From: Larkinella sp965227735
GTDB taxonomy: Bacteria; Bacteroidota; Bacteroidia; Cytophagales; Spirosomataceae
Direction of reading: 5' to 3'
NCBI RefSeq assembly: GCF_965227735.1
Contig: NZ_OZ245776.1
Location: forward strand, 372,001-436,000
DNA length: 64,000 nucleotides
The notes beneath the pieces were generated by a model, which did no database searches, was not told where the DNA came from, and was given only the letters and a program-made list of their open reading frames with translations. A program made the translations under genes and the position numbers. Below, one piece after another: positions 1 through 8,744 of this stretch; positions within the stretch are counted from its first letter, which is position 1; each line of letters opens with the position of its first letter.

Positions 1-1
1 G

Positions 2-2089
2 AGTAGACCTTTTATCACCAAACTGGACCCTACCGGCAAAGTCGCCTGGACTACGGCTTTACCAGACTTTTTTTTCCCTTCTGCCGTCCAAACCCAGCCG
101 AATGGAGACATTGTGGTAGCGGGAAATTTTTCGTCCAGTTTTGCCCCGTCCAGTTTTGGATTTGTTCGTTATAACCCGGCGGGTTACATAAATTTTTACA
201 ATGCGCTTGTATTGCCCGATCAGTTTACAAAACCGCGTAGCCTGGGCGATATGGTTCCCGCTCCCGATGGTGGGTTTTTGTTGGTTGGCTATGAATACCC
301 ATCCACTACGCCTGACCAGCGCCTGGACATTGTGTTAGCAAAGGTTGACCAAAATCTTACTTTAAGCTGGTATAAATCCGTTGGCGGAAGTGGTATAACG
401 TTTTTATTTAAAGCGGTTCGAGCCTCAGAGGGCGGAGGATACCTGATTCATGCTCAGACTACTGCTCCTACGATTACAGGGAATCCGGATATGAGTTATG
501 GGCTTTCATTTGATTTTAAAATTGATGAAACAGGCACGATTGTCTGGCAAAGTGTAGGCCGACAGAATGGGGTCCTGCGCGCACTTTCTCCGCGGAAAGG
601 CGGTTATTTTGCCATCGGAAATTACGGCTGGATTACATCCAGGGCGGTGTTTAAACTCGACGAACAACTTAATATCATTCAAGGCGTTCCATTGCCTGAT
701 TCGGAAGAAAATAACAGTCAACATTCCATTTCAATTGCCACAACACCCGATGGCGGGTGTATTGCCGTTGATAAATTAACAGACCGCTATCCCAATGGGC
801 CTCATTCGGACTACCGGATCACGAAGTATTCTCCCAATTTGGACATCGAATGGCAGGAACAAGGGGGAGGTCCGGGAAATGAAGAAGCCCGTCGTGTCAT
901 CGTCAACCCCGACGGAACCTACCTGATAGCAGGCACTACGACATCACCCCGGCTATTTGGTGGGGTCGATGCCGAAGGGAAAGTAGCCGTTTGGGTCCGT
1001 CGGCAGGCGGCTTTCGTTAACGCTTTGCAGCTCAAAGCTCCGACCTACGATTGCAATACCGGGGCCATTACCTTCAATACCGCAGGCGGTGACGGTAGCC
1101 CTATTACTTTTGTGGCACCGGGCATTAGCAAGGCCACACCGGCCAGTAACTCAGGAGTTGTGGAAGCCGGTTTACGGTTTGACCCCAAACCCATCCCGAT
1201 TCAGGCTACTCAAAATGGCGTCACGGTAAGCCTTGCGTTTGACCTCAAAGCCTATTGTATCGGCGGAGAACCCGCTCCGGGTGGAGGGAGTCTGTCGCTA
1301 ATCCAGCCCACCTATGATTGCAATACCGGGGCTATTACGTTTAACACGACGGGTGGGGATGGAACCACCATTACCTTTGCGGCACCGGGTATCGCCCGTT
1401 CCAGTGTCACGAGTAATACGGGAACGGTGGAAGCCGGTTTACGGTTTGACCCCAAACCCATCCCCATTCAGGCTACCCAGAGTGGTAAAACGGTAAGCTA
1501 TCTGTTTGATTTACCGGCTTACTGCAACGGTGGGCAGCCTTCTCCGGGTGGAGGTAGCCTGTCGCTCACTCAGCCCACCTACGATTGTGTCACCGGGGCC
1601 ATAACGTTTAATACGACGGGCGGAGATGGAAGCACCATTACCTTTGCGGCACCGGGTATCGCCCGTTCCAGTGTCACGAGTAATACGGGAACGGTGGAAG
1701 CCGGTTTACGGTTCGACCCCAAGCCCATCCCCATTCAGGCCACCCAGAATGGTAAAACGGTAAGCTATCTGTTTGATTTACCGGCTTACTGTAGCCCCAA
1801 TTCGAATGCGCGTCTTGGAGAAAGCGAATTTGGCCAAAAACTGACGGTCCGAATCCTGGAAAACCCCGTACGTCACCAACTCCGTGTTCAACTGGCCGGG
1901 TCCGCTCAGACACCAATCCAGTTACGAATTACTGACTTACAAGGCCATGTTCTCCAAACCCGAACCATCAATCCTGACCAACGAAAAGACAATCAGGTGT
2001 TTGGGGTTGATCAGTTGCCGACCGGGCTCTTTATCCTGCAGGCCACGACAGGGCAGCAGGGCCAAAGCATTAAGTTCCTGAAAAAATAA
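2..2089 (+). CDS. T9SS-sorted secreted repeat protein, 5' end outside the window
   Basis: The reading frame is open from the left edge, so the true start lies outside the window and only the C-terminal 695 residues are seen. The first ~340 residues are short beta-rich repeats of the kind FITKLDPTGKVAW and PDGGFLLVGY, as in propeller-like delta-60-type repeat proteins. Three 89-residue tandem repeats follow, each starting near PTYDC and ending near AYC, joined by PGGGS linkers. The last ~80 residues (VRILENPV...LQGHVLQ...LPTGLFIL...FLKK) are a type IX secretion type A sorting domain. It is therefore expected to be exported and cell-surface or secreted; the ligand or role is unknown. Confidence 0.85.
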   Translation, partial: SRPFITKLDPTGKVAWTTALPDFFFPSAVQTQPNGDIVVAGNFSSSFAPSSFGFVRYNPAGYINFYNALVLPDQFTKPRSLGDMVPAPDGGFLLVGYEYPSTTPDQRLDIVLAKVDQNLTLSWYKSVGGSGITFLFKAVRASEGGGYLIHAQTTAPTITGNPDMSYGLSFDFKIDETGTIVWQSVGRQNGVLRALSPRKGGYFAIGNYGWITSRAVFKLDEQLNIIQGVPLPDSEENNSQHSISIATTPDGGCIAVDKLTDRYPNGPHSDYRITKYSPNLDIEWQEQGGGPGNEEARRVIVNPDGTYLIAGTTTSPRLFGGVDAEGKVAVWVRRQAAFVNALQLKAPTYDCNTGAITFNTAGGDGSPITFVAPGISKATPASNSGVVEAGLRFDPKPIPIQATQNGVTVSLAFDLKAYCIGGEPAPGGGSLSLIQPTYDCNTGAITFNTTGGDGTTITFAAPGIARSSVTSNTGTVEAGLRFDPKPIPIQATQSGKTVSYLFDLPAYCNGGQPSPGGGSLSLTQPTYDCVTGAITFNTTGGDGSTITFAAPGIARSSVTSNTGTVEAGLRFDPKPIPIQATQNGKTVSYLFDLPAYCSPNSNARLGESEFGQKLTVRILENPVRHQLRVQLAGSAQTPIQLRITDLQGHVLQTRTINPDQRKDNQVFGVDQLPTGLFILQATTGQQGQSIKFLKK
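1025..1825 (+). repeat. Three in-frame 267-bp tandem repeats
   Basis: Units start at 1025, 1292 and 1559 with an exact 267-bp (89-codon) period; the third unit diverges at its end into the sorting-domain linker. Units 2 and 3 are nearly identical in DNA (for example around 1360-1500 and 1627-1767), while unit 1 is more diverged, so the last duplication is recent. Each unit has two conserved cysteines (YDC and AYC), suggesting a disulphide-closed Ig-like fold; that fold is inference. Confidence 0.9.
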
Positions 2090-2108
2090 CCTGTTCACCG
2101 ATCATAAC

Positions 2109-2174
2109 CGGCTCCACTTCACTCGGCCCTGGCTTTAAAAGCGAGAGCGCACAGTCGAGTGGAGCCGCTTTTTT
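2109..2174 (+). terminator. Rho-independent-type terminator after the secreted repeat protein
   Basis: The 10-bp arms CGGCTCCACT (2109-2118) and AGTGGAGCCG (2158-2167) are perfect complements, followed by CTTTTTT. It sits 20 bp after the stop codon at 2089. Confidence 0.75.
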
Positions 2175-2214
2175 CGACCGGTAAACCGCGCTGCTGCCAT
2201 CCCGAAAGAGAGAC

Positions 2215-3063
2215 TTAGCTGTTCGTGTTGATCACTTCGTACCGGGCGCGTACAAACATGAATATACCGTAGCAAAACAAGCCCAGTGCCACGGCGCCAA
2301 GCAGGAAAGAGCCGTAACTGGCTTTCTCCAGAAAGGCAAAAGCACTGCTACTGCCTCCGACTTCGCGGGCATTGGACTCCATAGCCGCTTTTATAAATAA
2401 GTAGCCGATCAGACCCCAGACGATTCCCCGCGCGATATATCCAATTTTCCCGGACCGGATGATCATCTCTTTCAGTTCTGTTTTGATGGAAGAGGTTCGG
2501 ACATTTTTCAGGTATTTACCAGACATAGCCCGGTAGATTTGGTACACCCCGATGCCAATGATACAGACGCCGATCAGGCCGACAAGCCATTGGCCATACG
2601 GTTTCTGCAGTAGTTCGCGAACGAGGGTCTGGCGCGAATTGTCTCCGCCATGATTACCCCGGCTACCCAGTACCATCCGGAAAGAGCCATAGGCCAGGAA
2701 TCCATAGACCAATCCGCTGAAGGCATACCCTAACCGACGACCGATGCCTTTGGCGTCGGTTCCCTTGTGCTCGTTGTCAAGAAAAGCCTGTGTGAGCCGC
2801 CAGAGGGCGTAGCAGACCAGGCCTGTGGCCACCAGTGCCAGCAAAAACTGCCCGAACGGTTGAGCCAGTATAAATCGAAAAACGCCCTGTTTATTGAGAT
2901 TACTTTCCGTACTACCGCCAATTTCAAAAGCAGCCATAAACGCCAGTACGCCAACCAGGCAATAAACCACTCCTTTGGCCACCAGGCCAAACCTGGCAAA
3001 ACGTTTCACCCATTCAGGCTGGGTCGAGGGTAAGTGGGAGGAGATGCCGGATAAGTTCATCAT
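2215..3063 (-). CDS. DUF1206 membrane protein
   Basis: This 282-residue inner-membrane protein has about six hydrophobic helices arranged as three similar two-helix units beginning near residues 21, 109 and 204. Each unit opens with a G-[LY]-x-[AF]-[KSR]-G-[VLI]-V-Y/W motif (FGLVAKGVVY, LGYAFSGLVY, IGYIARGIVW), the pattern of the DUF1206 family. The molecular function of DUF1206 is not established. It is a single gene facing the repeat-protein terminator, with no partner in an obvious operon. The length fits the family. Confidence 0.85.
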   Translation of the reverse strand: MMNLSGISSHLPSTQPEWVKRFARFGLVAKGVVYCLVGVLAFMAAFEIGGSTESNLNKQGVFRFILAQPFGQFLLALVATGLVCYALWRLTQAFLDNEHKGTDAKGIGRRLGYAFSGLVYGFLAYGSFRMVLGSRGNHGGDNSRQTLVRELLQKPYGQWLVGLIGVCIIGIGVYQIYRAMSGKYLKNVRTSSIKTELKEMIIRSGKIGYIARGIVWGLIGYLFIKAAMESNAREVGGSSSAFAFLEKASYGSFLLGAVALGLFCYGIFMFVRARYEVINTNS

Positions 3064-3688
3064 CGAAATCGTTATGTGTAAGTTGCTTTCCGCACAGTCG
3101 GACTGCTGTAAATAACATAATTGATTTAGATTCTAAATGTTTTATGATTCGCTGCGGAACCAGCTTATGGCGGTCTGAATACGGTGCTGAAATACTATGG
3201 AAGGATGAAATAACCGGTTCTTTGAGTCGTATCAGGATGTCTACGATGATGCGGAAAAGTCGGACGAATCGCCCCTGTACAAAAACGGGGAAGGCGTTTT
3301 AACCTCGCTGATGGATATTGCCAAACTGGGCGTTTACGGCAAATTCGATCAGGTCTGAAAACAGAACGTGCACACGGTATGGATTTTTCTGCAGGATAAT
3401 AATTTGAAAATTAAAAGTGAAAGTAAAACTCGATTTAATGTAAATTATTCATTAAATGAACAATTATATACATAAAGACGTAAACGTCAATATGCTACTG
3501 AAGAACAGAAAGAGGCCGGTGGATCCACTACACGCTCGTATCAAGTTAGGGACTTTACCTATTCTTGCCAGTAGTAGGCTATAGCCAAATAGTAAAAAAT
3601 TAAGGAAAGGGTAATTGCTTTTAGCTAGACCTTATGAACGTCCGATCCTCAATATTTGAGCGGTCTGGAAATTGGTGGACCTCACTGG
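3064..3688. other. 625-bp stretch without an intact gene
   Basis: No convincing complete gene is visible. The left part contains a 50-codon protein-like fragment (3209-3358, listed separately); 3400-3690 is A/T-rich with a small inverted repeat, ATTTAATG...CATTAAAT, near 3433-3457. The promoter of the DUF1206 gene must lie near 3070-3130, but no clear TAnnTTTG element was seen. Confidence 0.5.
3209..3358 (+). pseudogene. C-terminal gene fragment of unknown family
   Basis: An open frame directly after an in-frame TGA encodes a protein-like run (residues such as FFESYQDVYDDAEKSDES, then a segment ending YGKFDQV) before a stop at 3356-3358. It has no start codon and no sensible 5' part, so it is probably the leftover 3' end of a deleted gene. 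I do not recognise the family; the call rests on amino-acid composition only. Confidence 0.3.
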
Positions 3689-5335
3689 TTATTTAACGTT
3701 CAGGGAATCTACAGGGCTATTTGGCAAAACGATTGAAAAAGTAGTTCCTATTCCTTCAACACTGTGAACACTCAGTGTACCCCCATGAAGTTCTACAAAC
3801 TGCCGGGCGATGACAAGCCCCAGGCCGGTTCCCTGAATAGAGGAGGTATTTCCGGCTCGGAAAAAGGGTTGGAACAAGGCTGAAAGATCACTGGCGGGAA
3901 TGCCAATACCCGTGTCGATCACCTGAATCATAACCGTTTCGGACGTAAAGCGCAGTACCAGTTGCGGGCTATCCGGAGCGAATTTAAAGGCATTGGATAA
4001 CAAGTTTACCAGTACATGACTCATCAGTTTTTCATCCAGGGAAATGCTATATGGTACCCCTTCCAGTGAAAAATCGACGATCCGACCATCTATTCGATCA
4101 CTGAAATGCCGGTCAATAACGTGTTGGCACATCATTACGACATCGGTCCAAAGCGGATGAAACGAAACTTTTCCCGCTTCAATGGTTCCCATGGTGAGCA
4201 AATCCGTCATCAACTCGTTCACATGTTCAATCTGTCTAGAAATAACCTCTGCATACTTTTCGATGAAGGGCTTAGCAATATCCTGGGGTTTTGCCAGATA
4301 CAGTTTGATCAAATCCGTACTACTTTGAATGACGGTCAGGGGGGTACGAAACTCGTGAGAAGCGATGGAGACAAACCGGGATTTGAGGTGGTTAAGCTCC
4401 TGCTCGCGTTGTAAGGATTGTTGCAGGATAAATTCATTCTCTATCTGGGAAGTGACTTCAGCAGCCATAACCATTACCCCGGTGATGGTTCCGGATACAT
4501 CACGAAGAGGGGTATACGTATAGTTAAAATAAGCGTCCTGCAACGTTCCATTCCGCTTGATCAGAGCCCGTTCTCCCGTGCCGAAGTAGGGCACTCCGGT
4601 GTCGTAAACGGCTTCCAGTAGTTCGATGAACCGTTGTCCTTTGAGGACCGGCTGAGCCTCGATCAATTCCATACCAACAACAGAGGGGTTCTCAACAAAG
4701 GAGCTTTCCCGCCAGATTTCGCGCATCGCTTCATTAGCGACATTAATGACCATATTCCGACCACTCAGTAGAGCAATTCCCAGGGGAGCCTGTTCAACAA
4801 TGGTGCGAAAGCGCTCTTCACTTTGCTGAATTTTTTGTTGAGCAATAATCAATTGCGTCGTTTCCTGGCACACGACCAGAACTCCGGCGACCCGACCAGA
4901 ATCCGTCAAAACGGGACTGTAACCAAACGTCCAATAAACATTCTCCATTTGACCATTTCGGTAGATCGGCAGGAGTTGGTTTTCACTCCTGGTAGATTCC
5001 CCTCCGGCTAGCACCTGATCGATCAGGGGCTTGATGGTCGGCCAGATCTCAGGCCAGCAATCCTGACCCCGCTGGCCCAATGCACCCGGATGCTTCCCCT
5101 GATTGCCTAAACTAGGCCGGAAAGCGTCGTTGTAGAACTGGATCAACTCGTTGCCCCAGAACAGTACCATGGGAAACTTGGATGACAGGATTAGTGATAC
5201 CGTGGTAAGCAAGCTCAGGGGCCAGTCCTCGGGGTTGCCCAGTGGAGTACTCTCCCAATCAAAAGCTCGGGTTAGTACTCCCATTTCCCCACCACTATTC
5301 AGAAAGTTGACCGATCGTGTTTGATTTTTCAACAT
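3689..5335 (-). CDS. PAS-domain sensor histidine kinase
   Basis: This 548-residue protein has no clear membrane segment and is probably cytoplasmic. It has an N-terminal PAS-like module (about 15-160), a second PAS domain (about 172-297), a HisKA dimerisation domain with the phospho-acceptor His327 in SHEFRTPL, and a HATPase_c domain with N box (NLLSNAFKFAP, Asn448), G1 (DTGIGIP, 474-480) and G2 (GTGLGL, 502-507). All catalytic motifs are intact. No response regulator is adjacent, so its partner is elsewhere. The signal sensed by the PAS domains cannot be told from sequence. Confidence 0.9.
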   Translation of the reverse strand: MLKNQTRSVNFLNSGGEMGVLTRAFDWESTPLGNPEDWPLSLLTTVSLILSSKFPMVLFWGNELIQFYNDAFRPSLGNQGKHPGALGQRGQDCWPEIWPTIKPLIDQVLAGGESTRSENQLLPIYRNGQMENVYWTFGYSPVLTDSGRVAGVLVVCQETTQLIIAQQKIQQSEERFRTIVEQAPLGIALLSGRNMVINVANEAMREIWRESSFVENPSVVGMELIEAQPVLKGQRFIELLEAVYDTGVPYFGTGERALIKRNGTLQDAYFNYTYTPLRDVSGTITGVMVMAAEVTSQIENEFILQQSLQREQELNHLKSRFVSIASHEFRTPLTVIQSSTDLIKLYLAKPQDIAKPFIEKYAEVISRQIEHVNELMTDLLTMGTIEAGKVSFHPLWTDVVMMCQHVIDRHFSDRIDGRIVDFSLEGVPYSISLDEKLMSHVLVNLLSNAFKFAPDSPQLVLRFTSETVMIQVIDTGIGIPASDLSALFQPFFRAGNTSSIQGTGLGLVIARQFVELHGGTLSVHSVEGIGTTFSIVLPNSPVDSLNVK

Positions 5336-5831
5336 AAAAAAACTAAATAAGATTTTATTAATAATCAGCCCAAAAAACGTTACTATTTATCGAATTGAAA
5401 CTGTCTTTGGAACCACTAATTTTAGCACTTCCAATTAATTCGATACAAACTCCACTTCTTCGCCCTGAAAGAACTTACCGACTTGAATGGAAAAGTAGTA
5501 ACGTGCAAAAGTTGCCCCCGTAGCGCAGACGGAGTACGTATATAATGAGATACCCTCCTCAAACCAGCAAAGAGGATTTTGATTCGCTTGTAGCTAAGGG
5601 TACTTGTTGATTGCATTTAGAGAGACACTTGAATTAATAATTTCGAGAGATTTCCAGATATTGTATGAGGCATGGTTTACACGCCCGCCGGAAGGAGGAG
5701 TTTTATACACTTTTGGGGGAATACCCAAAAAATATCAACTTCAGCGTGCTTAACGACTGAGTATCGTGCCCGAAAGCAGACAATAGATTAGTACATATAT
5801 ATGTTTGCTGCTTAATGCAGCTAGCTTTGAT
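5336..5831. other. Gene-poor, probably decayed segment
   Basis: I could not find an intact gene. Two short protein-like open stretches occur on the plus strand: about 5415-5550 (containing FALKELTDLNGKVVTC) and 5592-5747 (containing LYEAWFTRPPEGGVLYTF). Both lack starts and recognisable domains. The stretch opens the degraded region that continues to the insertion sequence. Confidence 0.4.
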
Positions 5832-6136
5832 TCATGAATTTTTGAAAACCCGTGTGAGAACCAGACCCATCAGGTAATAATCCAGATCGAATTTCAGGTA
5901 GTTCACGAGCACAAAAAACGGGAGAGCATAAATCGTATAAAACGAGTAGCTCAATAACATTCCCCCCAGTAAAATCCCGGTTCCAGAATGCGTGCTTCCC
6001 CACACTGCATCTCATTAAACCGCCGGTAGTGGGCACTGCTGGTGATGAAAAAGTCGCCCTGGTGGCAAGATGAACATTTTCGATAGCATTTTAACATCGG
6101 CATCTGTACCCAAGAAGTAAAGTTCTTTTTATTCAT
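5832..6136 (-). pseudogene. Frameshifted small zinc-ribbon membrane protein
   Basis: The N-terminal half reads from the ATG at 6136 (MNKKNFTSW...) and contains CYRKCSSC followed about 20 residues later by a single Cys-Gly where a second CxxC would be expected. Near 6000-5990 the sensible frame changes: in the -1/+2 frame the sequence continues with a hydrophobic segment (LLSYSFYTIYALPFFVLVNY) and ends at the TGA 5832-5834. The joined product would resemble a zinc-ribbon-plus-membrane-helix protein similar in layout to CXXC-20-CXXC proteins. The frameshift and loss of one CxxC suggest decay; a sequencing error is the alternative. Confidence 0.45.
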
Positions 6137-6370
6137 AATGCACACGAACTTTAGTTCTTAAGTAAAATGCAAATGTACCTCAGGAATCATCATCTTTCTA
6201 AGACAAAACCGGACAGTTATGGCACAAATCAACAATCAGGCATTTTCTGACTGGCGAAATCTCACTGGCGTTTGCTTTACGTTGAATGCGTGAAGAGAAA
6301 ACAGTGACCAATATGCCCCAGGTGAAAGATAACGATCTGTCGTTCTGATGCCCGCCAATTACAAACCCTA

Positions 6371-6418
6371 TTTCCGAAGTGGAACCGGATCAGGCGACTG
6401 ATCCGGTTCCACCGGAAA
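6371..6418. repeat. Perfect 15-bp inverted repeat (stem-loop)
   Basis: The arms GTGGAACCGGATCAG (6379-6393) and CTGATCCGGTTCCAC (6398-6412) are perfect complements around the tetraloop GCGA. The stem extends outward through TTTCCG/CGGAAA with a 2-nt bulge. No T-run follows on the plus strand, so it is not a classical terminator in that direction. It lies just before the frameshifted lipoprotein gene. Confidence 0.85.
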
Positions 6419-6429
6419 AAAAGCCGAAA

Positions 6430-6779
6430 ATGCAAGCTATATTTTCCGCAAAAAAGTGCACAATAATTGTACTCTTTACGTATTTCTTAGTTGCTTGTAA
6501 ATGCTTCACCAGCTCGGAAGGGATCATTCTAGCTAAGATATCCGGGCCGCCAATTGCGCTTGCGAAAGTGTCTACTCTCCGAGATAAAACCCAGATCTTT
6601 TCCCTCTTATGCATACATCTGACTCGGCAGGTCGCTATCGGTTAATGGCTTCCAGTTACGGGTTGTTCGGATGTCCTGCCTTAAAATTATCCTTCTCGAA
6701 GCCGGGCTATGTCCCAAAAGACACTACATTGATAAGACCAAATAACAGCGATACACTTTATCTTGAGAAAGTTAAATAA
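6430..6779 (+). pseudogene. Frameshifted lipoprotein with carboxypeptidase-regulatory-like domain
   Basis: The ATG at 6430 starts a signal peptide with lipobox (FTYFLVAC), followed by a typical regulatory-domain start (SEGIILAK...IALAKVSTLRDKTQ). That frame stops at about 6645, but from about 6595 another frame gives a fitting continuation (SAGRYRLMASSYGLFGC, then FSKPGYVPKD) ending at TAA 6777-6779. Joined, it would be a ~115-residue lipoprotein with a CarboxypepD_reg-like beta-sandwich. Two frames in one domain mean one indel between about 6590 and 6625. Function unknown; probably inactive. Confidence 0.55.
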
Positions 6780-6807
6780 CATGGGTAGAGAAATAGTCGA
6801 TTAAACC

Positions 6808-6972
6808 TCAGTATTGTTTAAACCTGGCAACTTTCATTAATCCATAACCAATCAGTATGGGGCCGGGTGAAAGGATAACCAGTAAACCGATTTTTCTAAA
6901 CAAATAATCCGTGAGAATGTGGCCTATGATGGTCACCCCAATAAAGAAAATGGAATAGATAAGCCTGTACAT
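6808..6972 (-). CDS. Small hypothetical membrane protein
   Basis: A 54-residue frame beginning MYRLIYSIFF and ending KVARFKQY is almost entirely two hydrophobic helices separated by a short charged turn (LTDYLFRKIG), with a positively charged tail. The start at 6972 was preferred to the upstream ATG at 7059 because the 29 extra residues look non-coding. There is no similarity I recognise, and it lies inside a decayed region, so it may not be expressed. Confidence 0.35.
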   Translation of the reverse strand: MYRLIYSIFFIGVTIIGHILTDYLFRKIGLLVILSPGPILIGYGLMKVARFKQY

Positions 6973-7076
6973 TGCAAACTTCGAAGTATCTGGGATTGAT
7001 GGCAAAATTATACTACAGCGGGTCATATTTCTCACTAGCGGCCCGTGGCTAAATGGCACTCAGTTTCACCACTAAT

Positions 7077-7314
7077 TTAGAAAGTGCCTTGCCAGCTCTG
7101 GACTTGATCCCATTTTTCTCTTCGATATGCACATGAAAGCATCAGCACGATCGACAGAGGTTTAACTGCGTCGGCAGTCCGATCGAAATTTTCCAGGATG
7201 AACTCGGATAATAGAAACTGGACCATGGACAAGAAGCGTTCCAAAACAGGCCGGTTTGATGAAAACACAAACCTAAAAAAATACTATGCTCTCCACAACA
7301 TTATGAATTGATCC
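7077..7314 (-). mobile_element. Remnant of an ISL3-type insertion sequence (5' end of ORF1 only)
   Basis: The right edge (7253-7314) repeats the layout of the intact element's end at 8753-8815: the same ACACAAACCTAAAAAAAT stretch, then CTCCACAAC...TTGATCC. The ORF1 start is recognisable (ERFLSMVQFLLSEFILENFD, compare ESFLPLVEYLLPDFIVAYYE in the intact copy). Further on, in another frame, FHVHIEEKNG matches LLHVYLEEKN. The frame is broken at least once and everything after about residue 65 of ORF1 is missing. It is an old, truncated copy in the same orientation as the neighbouring element. Confidence 0.7.
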
Positions 7315-7362
7315 AGGACTACGGTTCGAATTTTGGGTTATTTTCGTCACAATTCACTCTTG

Positions 7363-7370
7363 GAAAAATA
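7363..7370. repeat. Target-site duplication, left copy
   Basis: GAAAAATA directly abuts the left inverted repeat of the insertion sequence; the identical copy is at 8836-8843. Confidence 0.85.
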
Positions 7371-7403
7371 GGATCAATTACAAAAGTTGTGGATCAAGTT
7401 GGA

Positions 7404-8390
7404 TTAAGCATATAACTGCGTTAATCGATAAAGAAAGAATTCAACGTTTCTTACCCCTCTGAACTGAGCTCGGAACGCTTTGATTTTGGCATTGAAAGAT
7501 TCGGCCGAGGCATTCGTGCTGCGGTTGTCAAAGTAGTTCAGGATCGTGTCATAGTGATTTTGAATCGAACGGGCCACGGTGTTGAAAGCCTTAAAACCGC
7601 ATTGCCGGACCTTTTCATGCCATTTGGCTAGGCGGGCCAAGCCATAGAGTTTGTCGGTGGTGTTCTCAAAAATGTGGCTTAGGCTTTGACTCAGTTCATA
7701 GGCTTGTTTTAGAGCAGGATAACGATCAAAGAGCAGTTCAGCCCGTTCCCGTTGGCTTTCAGTCCAATCACCCGGTTTTTTATAGAGCACATACCGACTG
7801 CGGGCCAGCAATTGTTTGAGCGTATCGCCATTGGAAAGCAGCTCCGGCTCATACGTGTTTTGAGCTGATTTGGCTTGTTCAAGGGCTGCATTTTCGGCAT
7901 CCAGAGCTTCCCACCGGTACTGGACACGCATCTCCTGGACGGCTTCCAGGGCTAATTGCTGAACATGAAACCGGTCGGTGACCTGAGTGGCGCGTGGAAA
8001 GCTTTTTTTGGCGATCAGGCTCATATTGCCCGCCATATCCAGGGTGATTTCGGTCACCTTTTTGCGGAGCTTTTCGGGGATTTTCCGGAGAATAGCGATC
8101 ACGGTTTCCGCTTTTGTACCGGCGATAATGGCTACAATACTGCCCTTTTGGCCTTTGGCTGCTTTATTGGTCAGAATCGTATATAACTCGCCATGCGAAA
8201 GGCTAGTCTCATCAATTGACAAATGCGTTCCTATATTTTGGGGATATAACAGCCACTGTTTAGCATGTTTTAGCTGGGACCAGTTCTGAAAATGGCTCAA
8301 ATGGGTCCGATACTGGCGGGACAAACGTTTTCCGTCAACGCCATATAAACGACCCAGGCTATTGGTACTGTGGGGGGATAAATCCGTCAA
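7404..8390 (-). CDS. ISL3-type DDE transposase (ORF2)
   Basis: This 328-residue transposase matches the DDE_Tnp_ISL3 layout. Likely catalytic acidic residues are Asp60 in LSIDETS, Asp118 in ITLDMAGNM or Asp139 in VTDRFHV, and Glu297 in NASAESFNAKIKAFR. The C-terminal RGVRNVEFFLYRL is typical of the family. The frame is intact with no visible defect. It starts within the end of ORF1 (about 30 bp overlap), suggesting translational coupling. It lacks the N-terminal zinc-finger region of classical ISL3 transposases, which fits the two-ORF type in which ORF1 supplies the N-terminal region. Confidence 0.88.
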   Translation of the reverse strand: MTDLSPHSTNSLGRLYGVDGKRLSRQYRTHLSHFQNWSQLKHAKQWLLYPQNIGTHLSIDETSLSHGELYTILTNKAAKGQKGSIVAIIAGTKAETVIAILRKIPEKLRKKVTEITLDMAGNMSLIAKKSFPRATQVTDRFHVQQLALEAVQEMRVQYRWEALDAENAALEQAKSAQNTYEPELLSNGDTLKQLLARSRYVLYKKPGDWTESQRERAELLFDRYPALKQAYELSQSLSHIFENTTDKLYGLARLAKWHEKVRQCGFKAFNTVARSIQNHYDTILNYFDNRSTNASAESFNAKIKAFRAQFRGVRNVEFFLYRLTQLYA

Positions 8391-8744
8391 GCTGGTTTAA
8401 AAAAAGCGCGAATTCTTTCGTCATTCGCGTTCCCTCTGCTACCTGTGACCAATCTCTTTGCTGGATGTGACCGGTCTGGGTATTGAGCCGCGCCACGGTG
8501 GCCAGCGACGACGTTTAATATGAAGAAAAACCCGTTTATCACGGATGGGGAAGTCCTGGATGGTAATTTCAGGTAAGAAACCCTTCGATAAAAGAAATGC
8601 TTTAGCGGGATCGGACTCCGGGTAGTTTTTCTCTTCCAGATAAACATGAAGCAGATCCGAAGACTTCTCGACACGGGTCAGTTCATAATAGGCTACGATA
8701 AAATCAGGTAACAGGTATTCGACTAAAGGTAAGAAACTCTCCAA
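8359..8744 (-). pseudogene. IS ORF1 (transposase N-terminal region protein), frameshifted
   Basis: From the ATG at 8744 the frame encodes the typical ISAon1 ORF1 start (ESFLPLVEYLLPDF...ITIQDFPIRDKRVFLHIKRRRW), but then runs into a short unrelated tail. One base lower the expected ending is found (QQRDWSQVAEGTRMTKEFAL...), closing with TAG at 8359-8361. The shift falls at 8500-8504, where TGGCC on the minus strand probably lost one G from TGGGCC. With that base restored the protein would be about 128 residues. No slippery heptamer is seen, so a mutation (or sequencing error) is more likely than programmed frameshifting. Confidence 0.7.

Noticed and set aside
6390..6614. A 74-codon frame opposite the frameshifted lipoprotein gene
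   Set aside because: The plus-strand reading gives a signal peptide, a lipobox and a regulatory-domain-like continuation, which is a better explanation.
8500..8504. Programmed frameshift in IS ORF1
   Set aside because: There is no slippery A/T heptamer and the shift lies mid-ORF1 rather than at the ORF1/ORF2 junction; a one-base loss explains it more simply.
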